This document shows positions 17,281-24,704 of a stretch of DNA of 39,127 nucleotides, piece by piece. Source of the DNA: Prosthecobacter debontii (GTDB lineage: Bacteria > Verrucomicrobiota > Verrucomicrobiia > Verrucomicrobiales > Akkermansiaceae); the NCBI GenBank assembly GCA_945869465.1, contig CAMBPB010000022.1:1-39127 (forward strand), read 5' to 3'. The notes under the pieces were generated by a model. It was not told the DNA's origin and searched no databases. It was given only the letters and a program-made list of their open reading frames with translations. The translations under genes were made by a program, and so were the position numbers. Positions within the stretch are counted from its first letter, which is position 1, and the number at the start of each line of letters is the position of its first letter.

Positions 17281-17451
17281 ATGAAATCACTCCTGATGAT
17301 CACCCTTGCGGCTGCGGCCATCCTGACCAGTTCCTGCAACACCTTCATCGGCCTCGGTCGTGACATGAGGCTCGCTGGCGAAGGTATGGAAAAATCGGCG
17401 AACAAGACCAGCGGCGGCGAAGGCGACCCCTCGGGCGCTCCCGTTTACTGA
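17281..17451 (+). CDS. Entericidin-like small lipoprotein
   Basis: The 56-residue product starts MKSLLMITLAAAAILTSSC, a lipoprotein signal with the lipobox TSSC. NTFIGLGRDMRLAGEGMEKS follows, matching the entericidin EcnA/EcnB pattern (CNT..G.G.D....G..). I took the ATG at 17281 rather than an in-frame one at 17230, because only the former starts with a signal peptide. The upstream 70 bp is AT-rich compared with the surroundings and includes TTGACA at 17230-17235. In enteric bacteria the family gives small toxin/antidote lipoproteins. Here a single copy is seen, so a toxin-antitoxin role is not supported. Confidence 0.75.
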   Translation: MKSLLMITLAAAAILTSSCNTFIGLGRDMRLAGEGMEKSANKTSGGEGDPSGAPVY

Positions 17452-17461
17452 GCTTGACTGA

Positions 17462-17484
17462 CCGCACGACCGATGATCGTGCGG
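17462..17484 (+). terminator. Stem-loop after the entericidin-like gene
   Basis: CCGCACGA (17462-17469) and TCGTGCGG (17477-17484) form a perfect 8-bp stem with a 7-nt loop, 10 nt past the stop codon. No T tract follows, so it is either a weak terminator or a 3' stabiliser. The gap to the next gene (17452-17734) otherwise holds only a 36-codon frame at 17545-17655 with no clear function. Confidence 0.5.
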
Positions 17485-17734
17485 CTCCCATGCCACGGGT
17501 TAAAGTCGTCTCCTTCATCTGGGGCATCGCCGACGACGCCGGGAATGAGCGAGGCGGACATTCCAGTGCGGCGCATTCTGCCGCAGGCAAAGCCACGCAA
17601 TCCGAAGCTGGCGGACATCCTGCGGGGCGATCATGCTGAAATCCATGTGATTTGAAGCCAACTCCAATCCGTTTGGTGACCCGGCAACGAATTCAAGGAT
17701 GACACCCAGATATACAAACAGTGAAGGCACCGCC

Positions 17735-18340
17735 TCAATACGCCCGCCAGAAGGCGAAGGCGCAGACGAGGGTCGCGATCCCATAGCCGAGGCCCGCGAC
17801 GGCACACAGCGTCCAGCGTTTCTGCTCGGCGGTGACCCAGGTGACCGCGTCCCGGAAGAGGTAAGGCATGCCGACCCAAAACATCGAGGCGGTGAGTAAG
17901 GCATACGCGTAAATCGGCACCAGCAGGCGCGACGACGGGTTCTTGAGGAAAGCGGCTTCCAGCAGCGGCGAGGCGACTATCAGGCCCACCACGCCGAGGG
18001 CGCGGACGGCGAGGAAATCCCGCACGCTGATGGAGACCAGAACCAGCGAAACCGGCACCAAAAGGCGCAGGGTCGGCTTGGCTCCGTTGAATTCGCCCAG
18101 ATCCATGGCAAGGGCGCTGAGTTTGCCGTAGCCCTCGGGTGCGATCAACAACCAGAACCACGCGAGACCGATTCCGAGCAGGATTTGGCCGAGGGTTTGA
18201 TTGCGCGGGAATTTCTTCAGGAAATCCTGCATGCAGTGGCGTTTCGCCAGCATCAGCGCGTGGAAGCCAATCAGCCAAACGCCTAAAATCAGGCCAATGG
18301 TGAAAAGCGACAGATGTTCGTAAGCGTGCATCGGATCCAT
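17735..18340 (-). CDS. Integral membrane protein of unknown function
   Basis: The 201-residue protein has about six hydrophobic segments. The first (LFTIGLILGVWLIGFHALML) begins near residue 11 and the second (LLGIGLAWFWLLIA) follows. Further segments are LLVPVSLVLVSISV, VRALGVVGLIVASPL, LLVPIYAYALLTASMFWVG and WTLCAVAGLGYGIATLVCAF. No signal peptide or known motif is visible. It is divergent from the membrane trio at 18460, separated by 119 bp that contains a short GGCCC/GGGCC inverted repeat. I do not recognise the family. Codon use resembles the neighbours. Confidence 0.75.
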   Translation of the reverse strand: MDPMHAYEHLSLFTIGLILGVWLIGFHALMLAKRHCMQDFLKKFPRNQTLGQILLGIGLAWFWLLIAPEGYGKLSALAMDLGEFNGAKPTLRLLVPVSLVLVSISVRDFLAVRALGVVGLIVASPLLEAAFLKNPSSRLLVPIYAYALLTASMFWVGMPYLFRDAVTWVTAEQKRWTLCAVAGLGYGIATLVCAFAFWRAY

Positions 18341-18459
18341 GCGGCCCCCGGACTAGGGCCCTCCGACGGAACATTCAAGCGCCAAGTCTCCCGGTAGATT
18401 CACCGATTTCTCACGCGCCCCGCATCATTCGCGCACAATCGGGAGTAAGAGTCCGCTTC

Positions 18460-19224
18460 ATGAGTCTGCGTGAATTGATCCAACCCGACAGCGGTTGGCT
18501 TGATGCGCCCACCCCCCGGCGGGTCCTGTGGGTCGCGTTCGCCGCCGGTGCGGGTCTCGCGGCTTACGGGTTCACGGTGGGTTTCTGGCGGGATCCGGTG
18601 ATGGGAGCCTATGTGGCGGTGAAACTGCCGCTGCTGATCGTCCTCACGCTGGTCTGCAACGGTCTGCTCAACGGCCTGCTCGGCTTGCTGCTCGGCACGG
18701 GTTTGGGTTTCCGCCAATCGCTGCTGGCGCTGCTCACCGCCTTCGCGCTGGCGGGTGTGATTCTTGGCTCGCTGGCACCGGTCACCTTGCTGCTCGCCTG
18801 GAATGCGCCGCCGCCCGATTCGCCCGGCGCGCAAAACGCCCATGCCGCCTATCTGGTGACCCACACCTTGCTGATCGGCTTCGCCGGCATCGCCGCCAAC
18901 ATTCATCTCCACCGGCTGCTGGCGGTGAAATCCCCTACCCCCGCGGCCGCCACCGCCACCTTGCTGGCCTGGCTGGGCGGCAACGGTTTCCTCGGCGCGC
19001 AATTCTCGTGGATCCTCCGGCCTTTCTTCGGCACCCCCACGCTGGAAGTTCAGTTTCTCCGGCCGGATCCCCTGCGCGGGAATTTCTATCAGACCGTCTG
19101 GAACTCCCTCAACCACATCTCCGGCGGCTTCGGTGTGCCGGCGCTCTCGGTGGTCGTACTCATTCTCGTCATCCCCATTGCCCGCGCCATCCAATCCAAT
19201 CATCAAACCAAACCGCAACCATGA
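18460..19224 (+). CDS. Conserved-looking membrane protein, first gene of a three-gene operon
   Basis: The 254-residue protein has about six or seven hydrophobic stretches. A motif-like block, GAQFSWILRPFFGTPTLEVQ then FLRPDPLRGNFYQTVWNSL, lies near 185-225 and looks conserved rather than random. I do not recognise a named family with certainty; a Yip1-like relation is possible. The stop overlaps the start of the next gene (ATGA at 19221-19224), so the two are translationally coupled. The third gene begins 9 nt after the second. The trio likely forms one membrane complex, but its task is unknown. Confidence 0.8.
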   Translation: MSLRELIQPDSGWLDAPTPRRVLWVAFAAGAGLAAYGFTVGFWRDPVMGAYVAVKLPLLIVLTLVCNGLLNGLLGLLLGTGLGFRQSLLALLTAFALAGVILGSLAPVTLLLAWNAPPPDSPGAQNAHAAYLVTHTLLIGFAGIAANIHLHRLLAVKSPTPAAATATLLAWLGGNGFLGAQFSWILRPFFGTPTLEVQFLRPDPLRGNFYQTVWNSLNHISGGFGVPALSVVVLILVIPIARAIQSNHQTKPQP

Positions 19225-20018
19225 ATCCACAAGACACACCCACCATCCAGCCGCCGCCGCTGGAAGCCCCGCTGCCGGAACAACTCGATCTCAAAATCCT
19301 CTTCGAGGCGCTGCTGCGCCGGCCTCACTCGCTGGTTGCGCGCCTGGCCGACGGCAACCACCGCGCGACCGGGCGCTTCGTAGCCATGGCGGCGATTTCC
19401 ATCCTGCTGTTCGGCTTCGTGCTCGGTTGTTTCGCCAAACACGAGCAACTGTGGGCCGCACCGGCGAAAATCACCGTCGGGCTGTTGTTCTCGGGCGTGA
19501 TCTGTTTCCCGAGCCTCTACATCTTCTCGACGCTGGCCGGCGCACGGGTGTCCATCACCCAGCTAGCCGCCTGTCTCGCCGGCGCACTCGCACTGGCCGG
19601 ATTGTTGTTATTGGGATTTGCCCCGGCGGTGTGGATCTTCGCGGAATCCACCGACTCATTCGGCTTCATGGGCTCGCTGGCGGTCGGTGCCTGGATCATC
19701 GCCGTGGTGTTCGCACTGCGTTTTCTCAAGTCCGTCATCTTCGCCACCGGCGGCACCCAGCAAGGCCCGCTGATGATCTGGAGCGGCGTGTTTCTGTTGG
19801 TGACCCTGCAAATGACCACCTCCCTGCGCCCGATCCTCGGCCGCTCGGAGGTTTTGCTGACGCCGGAGAAAAAATTCTTCCTGCAACATTGGGGCGATAC
19901 TTTCGGCGAAGCGCTGGTTTCCAAGACCGCCGCCAAAAAACCAGCCAACGGCGCTCCTGCGCCACCCGCCGAAACCACTCCCTCGCGCGGCGACCGCAAT
20001 CCCTTCAACGACAACTGA
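19221..20018 (+). CDS. Membrane protein, second gene of the trio
   Basis: The 265-residue protein starts at the ATG at 19221, overlapping the previous stop by 4 nt. The frame stays open further upstream, but that part lies antiparallel in sense to nothing and simply overlaps the first gene in another frame, so it is not coding. The N-terminus is proline-rich and cytoplasmic (MNPQDTPTIQPPPLEAPLPE). About five hydrophobic helices follow, including FVAMAAISILLFGFVLGCF. A block MIWSGVFLLVTLQMTTSLRP near 205-225 ends in LRP, echoing the LRP in the first protein. A charged, proline-rich C-tail ends at NPFNDN. The family is not recognised with certainty; Yip1-like is a guess. Confidence 0.8.
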   Translation: MNPQDTPTIQPPPLEAPLPEQLDLKILFEALLRRPHSLVARLADGNHRATGRFVAMAAISILLFGFVLGCFAKHEQLWAAPAKITVGLLFSGVICFPSLYIFSTLAGARVSITQLAACLAGALALAGLLLLGFAPAVWIFAESTDSFGFMGSLAVGAWIIAVVFALRFLKSVIFATGGTQQGPLMIWSGVFLLVTLQMTTSLRPILGRSEVLLTPEKKFFLQHWGDTFGEALVSKTAAKKPANGAPAPPAETTPSRGDRNPFNDN

Positions 20019-20027
20019 TCCGCCGCG

Positions 20028-20177
20028 ATGAAAACCACCGTCGAGTTTCCTGCCGGACTCGCGGCACCCGAACCGCCGCCTGTCCGGCCGGCCGAACCTC
20101 CCGCACCCGAGCCGCCGGCCCCTGAACCGGTATCCTTGGATCCGGAGTTTGTCGCGTGGCTGGACGAGTTGTTATGA
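20028..20177 (+). CDS. 49-residue proline-rich peptide, third gene of the trio
   Basis: ATG at 20028 opens 49 codons ending in TGA at 20175-20177, 9 nt after the preceding stop. The sequence is MKTTVEFPAGLAAPEPPPV, then repeated PAEPPAPEPPAPEP, then VSLDPEFVAWLDELL. The central part is a Pro-Glu-Ala repeat, and the end is an amphipathic acidic helix. There is no signal peptide. Its position and codon use suggest a real, co-translated small protein, perhaps a soluble binding partner of the membrane pair. No homologue can be named. Confidence 0.6.
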   Translation: MKTTVEFPAGLAAPEPPPVRPAEPPAPEPPAPEPVSLDPEFVAWLDELL

Positions 20178-20309
20178 CACCCCGGATTTCCCGTTCTTCG
20201 ATGGAACGTCGAACCCAAAATGGCGATGGATCCCCAGCGCGGCCTTGCGCGCATCCCGGACGGCATGAACCACCAGCGACGGACCGCGCACCGAGAGTCG
20301 CCCCCGGCG

Positions 20310-20318
20310 CCCCCCCCC
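20310..20318. repeat. Run of nine C in the intergenic region
   Basis: A homopolymer of nine C lies at 20310-20318, between the trio and the ABC exporter (20178-20377). It could slip during replication, but no confirmed gene crosses it. Confidence 0.5.
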
Positions 20319-20377
20319 TGGCACGCTGGTCATCTGATTGCCATTCCCACCGTCCTTCGGTGGCGCGTCCGCCCTGC

Positions 20378-22126
20378 TCACAACGCCTCAGGTGCCGCGT
20401 CTTCGGTCGCGAGAAACGATTTCCGACACAGCTCCGCGTATTTCCCGCCATGGGCGAGCAAGGTGGCGTGAGTGCCTTGTTCGATGACCGAGCCCTTCTC
20501 GAGCACATAGATGCGGTCCGCGTTCTGGATGGTGGAAAGCCGGTGGGCGATGACGAAGGCCGTGCGGTTTTCCATCAGCCGGTCCAGCGCGTCCTGGATC
20601 TGCCGTTCGGTCTCGGAATCCACCGAAGCCGTGGCCTCGTCCAATAACAAAATCGGCGCGTTTTTCAGCAGCGCCCGGGCGATCGAAAGCCGTTGCTTTT
20701 CGCCGCCCGAGAGTTTCACGCCGCGTTCGCCCACGTTGGTGTCGAGTTGTTCGGGAAGCTCGCGCACGAAACGCTCGGCGTGGGCGGATCTTAGAGCGCT
20801 CCACAGGTCGGCGTCGGTGGCGTCGCGTTTGGACAGCAGCAGGTTTTCCCGCACGGTGCCGTTGAAGAGGAAGGGTTCCTGGGTGACGTAGGCGAGGCGG
20901 TCGCGCAGCGAGGATTTTGCCAGCGTGTCGATCGGGATGCCGTCGATGGTGATGACCCCGGAGGTGGCTTCATAAAACCGCGCCAACAGCGAGAGCACCG
21001 TGGTTTTCCCCGCGCCGGTGGAGCCCACCAGCGCGATGGTTTGGCCGGGCAGCGCGTCGATGGTGACTTGGTGCAGGGTCGGTTGTTCCTGATAGGAGAA
21101 GCAAACCCGCTCGAAACGCACGTGCCCGGTGATTTTCTCCGGCAACACCGCACCCGCGACGGCGTTCGGCTCGTCCTCGGAATCGAGGATCTCGAACACC
21201 CGGTCCGCCGCCGCCTTGCCTGATAGAAGCATCTGGTTGAGCGAATTCAGGCGGTCGATCGGCTCGTAGAACAGCGAGAGGAACAGCAGGAACTTGGTGA
21301 AGTCCCCCAGCGTGAGGGTTCCCTCCATCACCGCCGCGCCGCCGAAGGCGAGCACCAGCACGTAGCCGGTCATCCGCAGAAACGACATGCCGGGCGAGTA
21401 GATCGACCACCATTTCATCATCCGCAGCGTGGTGAGCCGCAGTTGGTCGGAAAACCGGTTGAAGCGCGCGTGCTCGGCGGTTTCCGCGGCATAGGCCTTG
21501 ATTTGGCGCACGCCGGAGATGTTGTCGTGTAGCAAGGCGTTCAGATCGGAGGCCGCGTTGCGCTGATTGCGGTAGCGGTCGCGGCCCTGGGTCGAATAGA
21601 TCCAGGCCCCCACCGCCAGCACCGGCACCGGCAGCGTCGCCCACGCCGCCACCGTCGGGTTGAGGAAAAACAGGAACACCCCGATGCCCAGGACTTGCAT
21701 CGCCGCAACCAGCCCCTGCTCGACGCCATCAATCAAAACCCGCTCCATGTTAGTCACATCCTCGACGACGCGGGTCATGATGTCGCCGGTCCTCCGGGTG
21801 TCGAACCAGCGCAACGGGAGGCGTTGAATCTTGGCGTAGAGCTCCGAGCGGATGTCGAAAATCACCTTTTGCTCGAAAACGTTGTTGATGAAAATCCGCA
21901 GCGAATTCAGGCCGTCTTTGGTCAAAAACCCGAGCAGCGCGATAATAATCCAAAATGAAAACTCATGGTGACGCGCCGGGTTCGGAATGATTTTGTCGAT
22001 CACATGGCCGGTCGCGTTGGGAAACACGAACACCGCCAAAGTCATCCCGATGGCGCAGAGAAGCTGGGCCACTGCAAGACCGGGGTAGTGGCGCAGGTAA
22101 GAAAAAACGCGGAAAATCGACTTCAT
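20378..22126 (-). CDS. MsbA-type ABC exporter (fused permease and ATPase)
   Basis: The 582-residue protein has six membrane helices in about residues 15-300, including a typical loop (TGDIMTRVVEDVTNMERVL). The ATPase domain follows: Walker A GSTGAGKT at about 366-373, Q-loop TQEPFLFNGTVREN, signature LSGGEKQRLSIARALL at about 471-486, Walker B ILLLDEATASVD and the H-loop IAHRLSTI. This is the homodimeric lipid or drug exporter design (MsbA/LmrA-like). It stands alone on the minus strand. The start MKSIFRVFSYLRHY is the natural family start. The substrate is not determinable; lipid A or another lipid is a fair guess. Confidence 0.92.
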   Translation of the reverse strand: MKSIFRVFSYLRHYPGLAVAQLLCAIGMTLAVFVFPNATGHVIDKIIPNPARHHEFSFWIIIALLGFLTKDGLNSLRIFINNVFEQKVIFDIRSELYAKIQRLPLRWFDTRRTGDIMTRVVEDVTNMERVLIDGVEQGLVAAMQVLGIGVFLFFLNPTVAAWATLPVPVLAVGAWIYSTQGRDRYRNQRNAASDLNALLHDNISGVRQIKAYAAETAEHARFNRFSDQLRLTTLRMMKWWSIYSPGMSFLRMTGYVLVLAFGGAAVMEGTLTLGDFTKFLLFLSLFYEPIDRLNSLNQMLLSGKAAADRVFEILDSEDEPNAVAGAVLPEKITGHVRFERVCFSYQEQPTLHQVTIDALPGQTIALVGSTGAGKTTVLSLLARFYEATSGVITIDGIPIDTLAKSSLRDRLAYVTQEPFLFNGTVRENLLLSKRDATDADLWSALRSAHAERFVRELPEQLDTNVGERGVKLSGGEKQRLSIARALLKNAPILLLDEATASVDSETERQIQDALDRLMENRTAFVIAHRLSTIQNADRIYVLEKGSVIEQGTHATLLAHGGKYAELCRKSFLATEDAAPEAL

Positions 22127-22277
22127 GGGAGCCCCCGAGCGATGGCTGGCGGTGGGTGGTTTGTAAAGTCAAGCCCGCCCGAAGTTTCAAAGTCCGCAAA
22201 ATTTGGGGTTGCGGAGCACGAATGGCCCTTCCTAGTATGCGCCCCCACGGAATTCAAAGCTTCACAATTCAAACCCC

Positions 22278-23069
22278 ATGGCCAACGTCTTCGGAATCCT
22301 CACTTTCATCGTACTCGGTCTCGCGGCCTTCGTCGCCTACCGAAACCAGGAATTCTACAAACTCGAAATCACCGAGACGGCGACTCAGAAAAAGCATCTT
22401 GCCGCAAGTCAGGCCCGCTTTAAATTGGCCAAGGATACCCTAGCCTCTACCATCGCCACCCGCACCGAAGTCGATGCCGAAGTCGTCACCCTAACCGCCA
22501 GCGAAGAAGCGCAGAAGAAGGTCAACGACAATCTGAAAGAGCAGATCAGGGACAAAACCGACAAGGCCGCCGAGAATAAGCAAAAACTCGACGAAATCCG
22601 CGACAAGACCGCGAAAATCGGCGACCTCAAGGAGCTGGCTTCCAAGATGCGCGCGACCAATGCTGAGCTTGAGGAACTCGCCCAGTCAATCACCGGATCC
22701 GAGGCCAAACTCGCCAACCTCACCGCTCAGAACATCCAGACGGAAGGCCAAGCGAACGCGATGAAAAAGCGGTTTGAAATTTTCAGCAGCGGCCAGTCAC
22801 TTCCCACTCTCAACACCCGGATCCGTTCGATCTACCCGACCTGGGGTTTCGTGACTCTTGCCTCCGGCAACAATGGCGGAGTGGTCGCCAATTCCACTCT
22901 TCATGTCGTGCGTGACGGCGCGATCATTGCCAAATTGTTGGTGAGTTCTGTCGAAAGCAACTCCGCGTCGGCCAGCATTATTCCTGATTCGCTCGGCCAG
23001 GACGTGACCCTGATGGTGGGCGACCGGGTCGTTCCAGCCCAGAAAGCCGCGCAACCCGGCGCCAACTGA
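22278..23069 (+). CDS. Membrane-anchored coiled-coil protein with C-terminal beta domain (first of a pair)
   Basis: The 263-residue protein has an N-terminal membrane helix (VFGILTFIVLGLAAFVAY, about 4-21). A long charged coiled coil follows to about 165 (EEAQKKVNDNLKEQIRDKTD and similar heptads). The C-terminal domain, about 178-258, reads YPTWGFVTLASGNNGGVVAN, then STLHVVRDGAIIAKLLVSSV and later GDRVV. The layout resembles MreC (TM, coil, beta domain), but the sequence is not recognisably MreC. The next gene has the same layout and a similar C-terminal block, so the two are probably ancient paralogues. Likely location: inner membrane, facing the periplasm. Function unknown. Confidence 0.8.
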   Translation: MANVFGILTFIVLGLAAFVAYRNQEFYKLEITETATQKKHLAASQARFKLAKDTLASTIATRTEVDAEVVTLTASEEAQKKVNDNLKEQIRDKTDKAAENKQKLDEIRDKTAKIGDLKELASKMRATNAELEELAQSITGSEAKLANLTAQNIQTEGQANAMKKRFEIFSSGQSLPTLNTRIRSIYPTWGFVTLASGNNGGVVANSTLHVVRDGAIIAKLLVSSVESNSASASIIPDSLGQDVTLMVGDRVVPAQKAAQPGAN

Positions 23070-23103
23070 TTCCCAGAATTTTCATTGCAGACTCACACGA
23101 CCC

Positions 23104-23913
23104 ATGAAAGCCATTTTTTACGTTGTTGCCCTCCTCGTCATTAGCGGAGGCATTTACCTCACGCTCGAGCATTCGAGGAAGTTCGAGGCCCTGCAGCAAG
23201 ACCGCCTCACCACCATCAAGACCAACAAGGATGTTTCCGCCAATGCGGACGTGAAGGAAAAGGAACTTAAGGACGAACGCGCCGTTCTCGTCATCTCCGA
23301 ACAGAAGCGTGAGGAATTGAAGCAGAGTATTGACGCGCTCAAATCCTCAGGGGCCACCTCGGAACGCGATATCGCCGAACTCGACGGCACTTTGAAAGCC
23401 CAGCAATTGGAATTCGCGGAACTCGACAAGACCATGAAGGAAGTCGGCGAGATCCTCAAGGGGCTCGGAGAGGACATCACCCTCGACAACCTACCCGACA
23501 AGATCCAACAAATCGAAGACGACAAGAAAGCCCGCACCGCCAAGCTGGATGAACTGACCACCCTCGGCGGGGCCGCCGAAAAACTCCTGGAGAACAACCG
23601 TGCGGAACTCGATCGCCTCATGAAACGCAACATCGAGCGCAATTCCCGCATTGGCCGCAACTCGATGGAAGCCGTCATCACCGCGGTCAATCAGGATTGG
23701 GGATTCCTGGTGATCGGCGCCGGCTCCAACTCCGGCTTCACCCCGCAAACCAGCCTGATCGTGCAGCGCGACGGTCGCCGGATCGGCCGGGTCCGCCCGT
23801 CTTCGATCGAACCAACCCAGACCATCGCCGAAATCGATTTCACCAGCCTCGCCACCGGGGTGCGCCTGCAAGCAGGCGACCGTGTGATGCTCGCGAAGCC
23901 GACCTCCAACTGA
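23104..23913 (+). CDS. Membrane-anchored coiled-coil protein with C-terminal beta domain (second of a pair)
   Basis: The 269-residue protein has an N-terminal helix (IFYVVALLVISGGIYLTL), a coiled coil from about 24 to 195 (VKEKELKDERAVLVISEQKR and similar), and a C-terminal domain. That domain reads NQDWGFLVIGAGSNSGFTPQ, then TSLIVQRDGRRIGRVRPSSI and LQAGDRVML. The shared pattern with the preceding protein is WGF-x-x-(8-12)-G-x(6-10)-L-x-V-x-RDG-x-I, then GDRV. The gene starts 34 bp after its partner and ends just before a strong terminator, so the two form a bicistronic unit. A hetero-oligomeric periplasmic scaffold is inferred, not shown. Confidence 0.8.
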   Translation: MKAIFYVVALLVISGGIYLTLEHSRKFEALQQDRLTTIKTNKDVSANADVKEKELKDERAVLVISEQKREELKQSIDALKSSGATSERDIAELDGTLKAQQLEFAELDKTMKEVGEILKGLGEDITLDNLPDKIQQIEDDKKARTAKLDELTTLGGAAEKLLENNRAELDRLMKRNIERNSRIGRNSMEAVITAVNQDWGFLVIGAGSNSGFTPQTSLIVQRDGRRIGRVRPSSIEPTQTIAEIDFTSLATGVRLQAGDRVMLAKPTSN

Positions 23914-23941
23914 CGGCACACGGGATTTTTTGCTTCTCCAG

Positions 23942-23977
23942 GCTCCGCGGGCTTGCATGCCCCGGAGCTTGTTTTAT
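23942..23977 (+). terminator. Intrinsic terminator after the coiled-coil pair
   Basis: GCTCCG (23942-23947), one bulged C, then GGGC (23949-23952) pair with GCCC (23959-23962) and CGGAGC (23963-23968) around the loop TTGCAT. A T-rich tail follows at 23969-23975 (TTGTTTT). This is the classic arrangement, 28 nt past the stop codon at 23913. Confidence 0.8.
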
Positions 23978-23986
23978 GTTTGGCCC

Positions 23987-24178
23987 ATGAGACGTTCCGT
24001 TTCCCTGCTGCTCGCCGCTCTTCTCACAGGTTTCGGTTTGACCTCCTGCGCCCAGGAACCCGAGAAAAAACCCGTGGGGCCGGTCTCCGACACAAGCAAA
24101 ATCCCTTGGAACAGCCCGGTCCCCGGCCAAGGCCAAGGCCAGTTCGGCATGATGGGCCAGAACCAATACCGCCGCTAA
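23987..24178 (+). CDS. Small lipoprotein of unknown function
   Basis: The 63-residue product starts MRRSVSLLLAALLTGFGLTS, giving a lipobox LTSC. A Pro/Gly/Gln-rich tail follows (KIPWNSPVPGQGQGQFGMMG, then QNQYRR). I chose the ATG at 23987 because it starts the signal peptide; an in-frame ATG at 23930 would overlap the terminator. The gene directly follows that terminator, so it needs its own promoter or read-through. The family is not recognised. Confidence 0.65.
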   Translation: MRRSVSLLLAALLTGFGLTSCAQEPEKKPVGPVSDTSKIPWNSPVPGQGQGQFGMMGQNQYRR

Positions 24179-24187
24179 CAGAAAAAC

Positions 24188-24631
24188 TCAATCCCGGTGA
24201 TAGGGCGATCCGCTTTTCAGGGATGCCACCCGGTAGAGTTGTTCCAGCAGCACCAATAGGGCCAGCTCGTGCTGCAGCGTGAAGGGCGAGAGCGTGAGAA
24301 GAAGATCGCAGGCATCGCGCAGGGATGCGCTGTGGCCGTCCGCCGCACCGATCAGAAACGCCACGGTCTTGATGTCGCCACGCATCGCCAGCGATTCGAG
24401 TTTTTCAGCGAAGGCGCGGGTGCCCAGGCCTTCGCCGCGCTCGTCCAAGGCGATGCGGAAACAGCCGCTGGAACGTTCCAGCAATCTTGCCGAGACTTCA
24501 TCGCGGGTGCCCGCCTTGACGGTGACCAGCTCGTAGCCGCCGCAGCGGGACAGGCGTTTCAGATACTCATCCACACCCGCCCTGGCATAAGCGAGCGCAG
24601 GTTTTCCGGCGACGATCAGGCGGATGTTCAT
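24188..24631 (-). CDS. rlmH: 23S rRNA (pseudouridine-1915-N3)-methyltransferase
   Basis: The product is 147 residues from the ATG at 24631 (MNIRLIVAGKP); an ATG three codons upstream at 24640 is possible. The C-terminus carries the SPOUT-type RlmH signature: AFLIGAADGHSASLRDACDL, then LLTLSPFTLQHELA and LLLEQLYRVASLKSGSPYH close to the end. The enzyme methylates pseudouridine 1915 in helix 69 of 23S rRNA with SAM. Length is slightly below the usual 155-160. It is the only ribosome-modification gene in the window and is divergent from the 4-mercaptohistidine methyltransferase-like gene. Confidence 0.92.
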   Translation of the reverse strand: MNIRLIVAGKPALAYARAGVDEYLKRLSRCGGYELVTVKAGTRDEVSARLLERSSGCFRIALDERGEGLGTRAFAEKLESLAMRGDIKTVAFLIGAADGHSASLRDACDLLLTLSPFTLQHELALLVLLEQLYRVASLKSGSPYHRD

Positions 24632-24704
24632 CAGGCGCATCGGAGCTTGCCCGGGCGGAGGGCCTGCGCCAACCTCATTCGCACATGAAATATCATGCCT
24701 CCCA

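Noticed and set aside
17545..17655. 36-codon plus-strand ORF (MSEADIPVRRILPQAK and onward)
   Set aside because: Reads like protein but has no ribosome-binding site and no family; possibly a remnant. Not enough to call a gene.
18528..19220. Open frame upstream of the second trio gene
   Set aside because: It overlaps the first trio gene in another frame, has arginine-rich shadow composition and no membrane helices. The true start is 19221.
20172..20381. 69-codon minus-strand frame with a GTG overlapping the ABC exporter stop, crossing the C9 run
   Set aside because: Low-complexity, overlaps the 49-codon gene, no recognisable motif. The GTGA overlap with the exporter stop is the only support.
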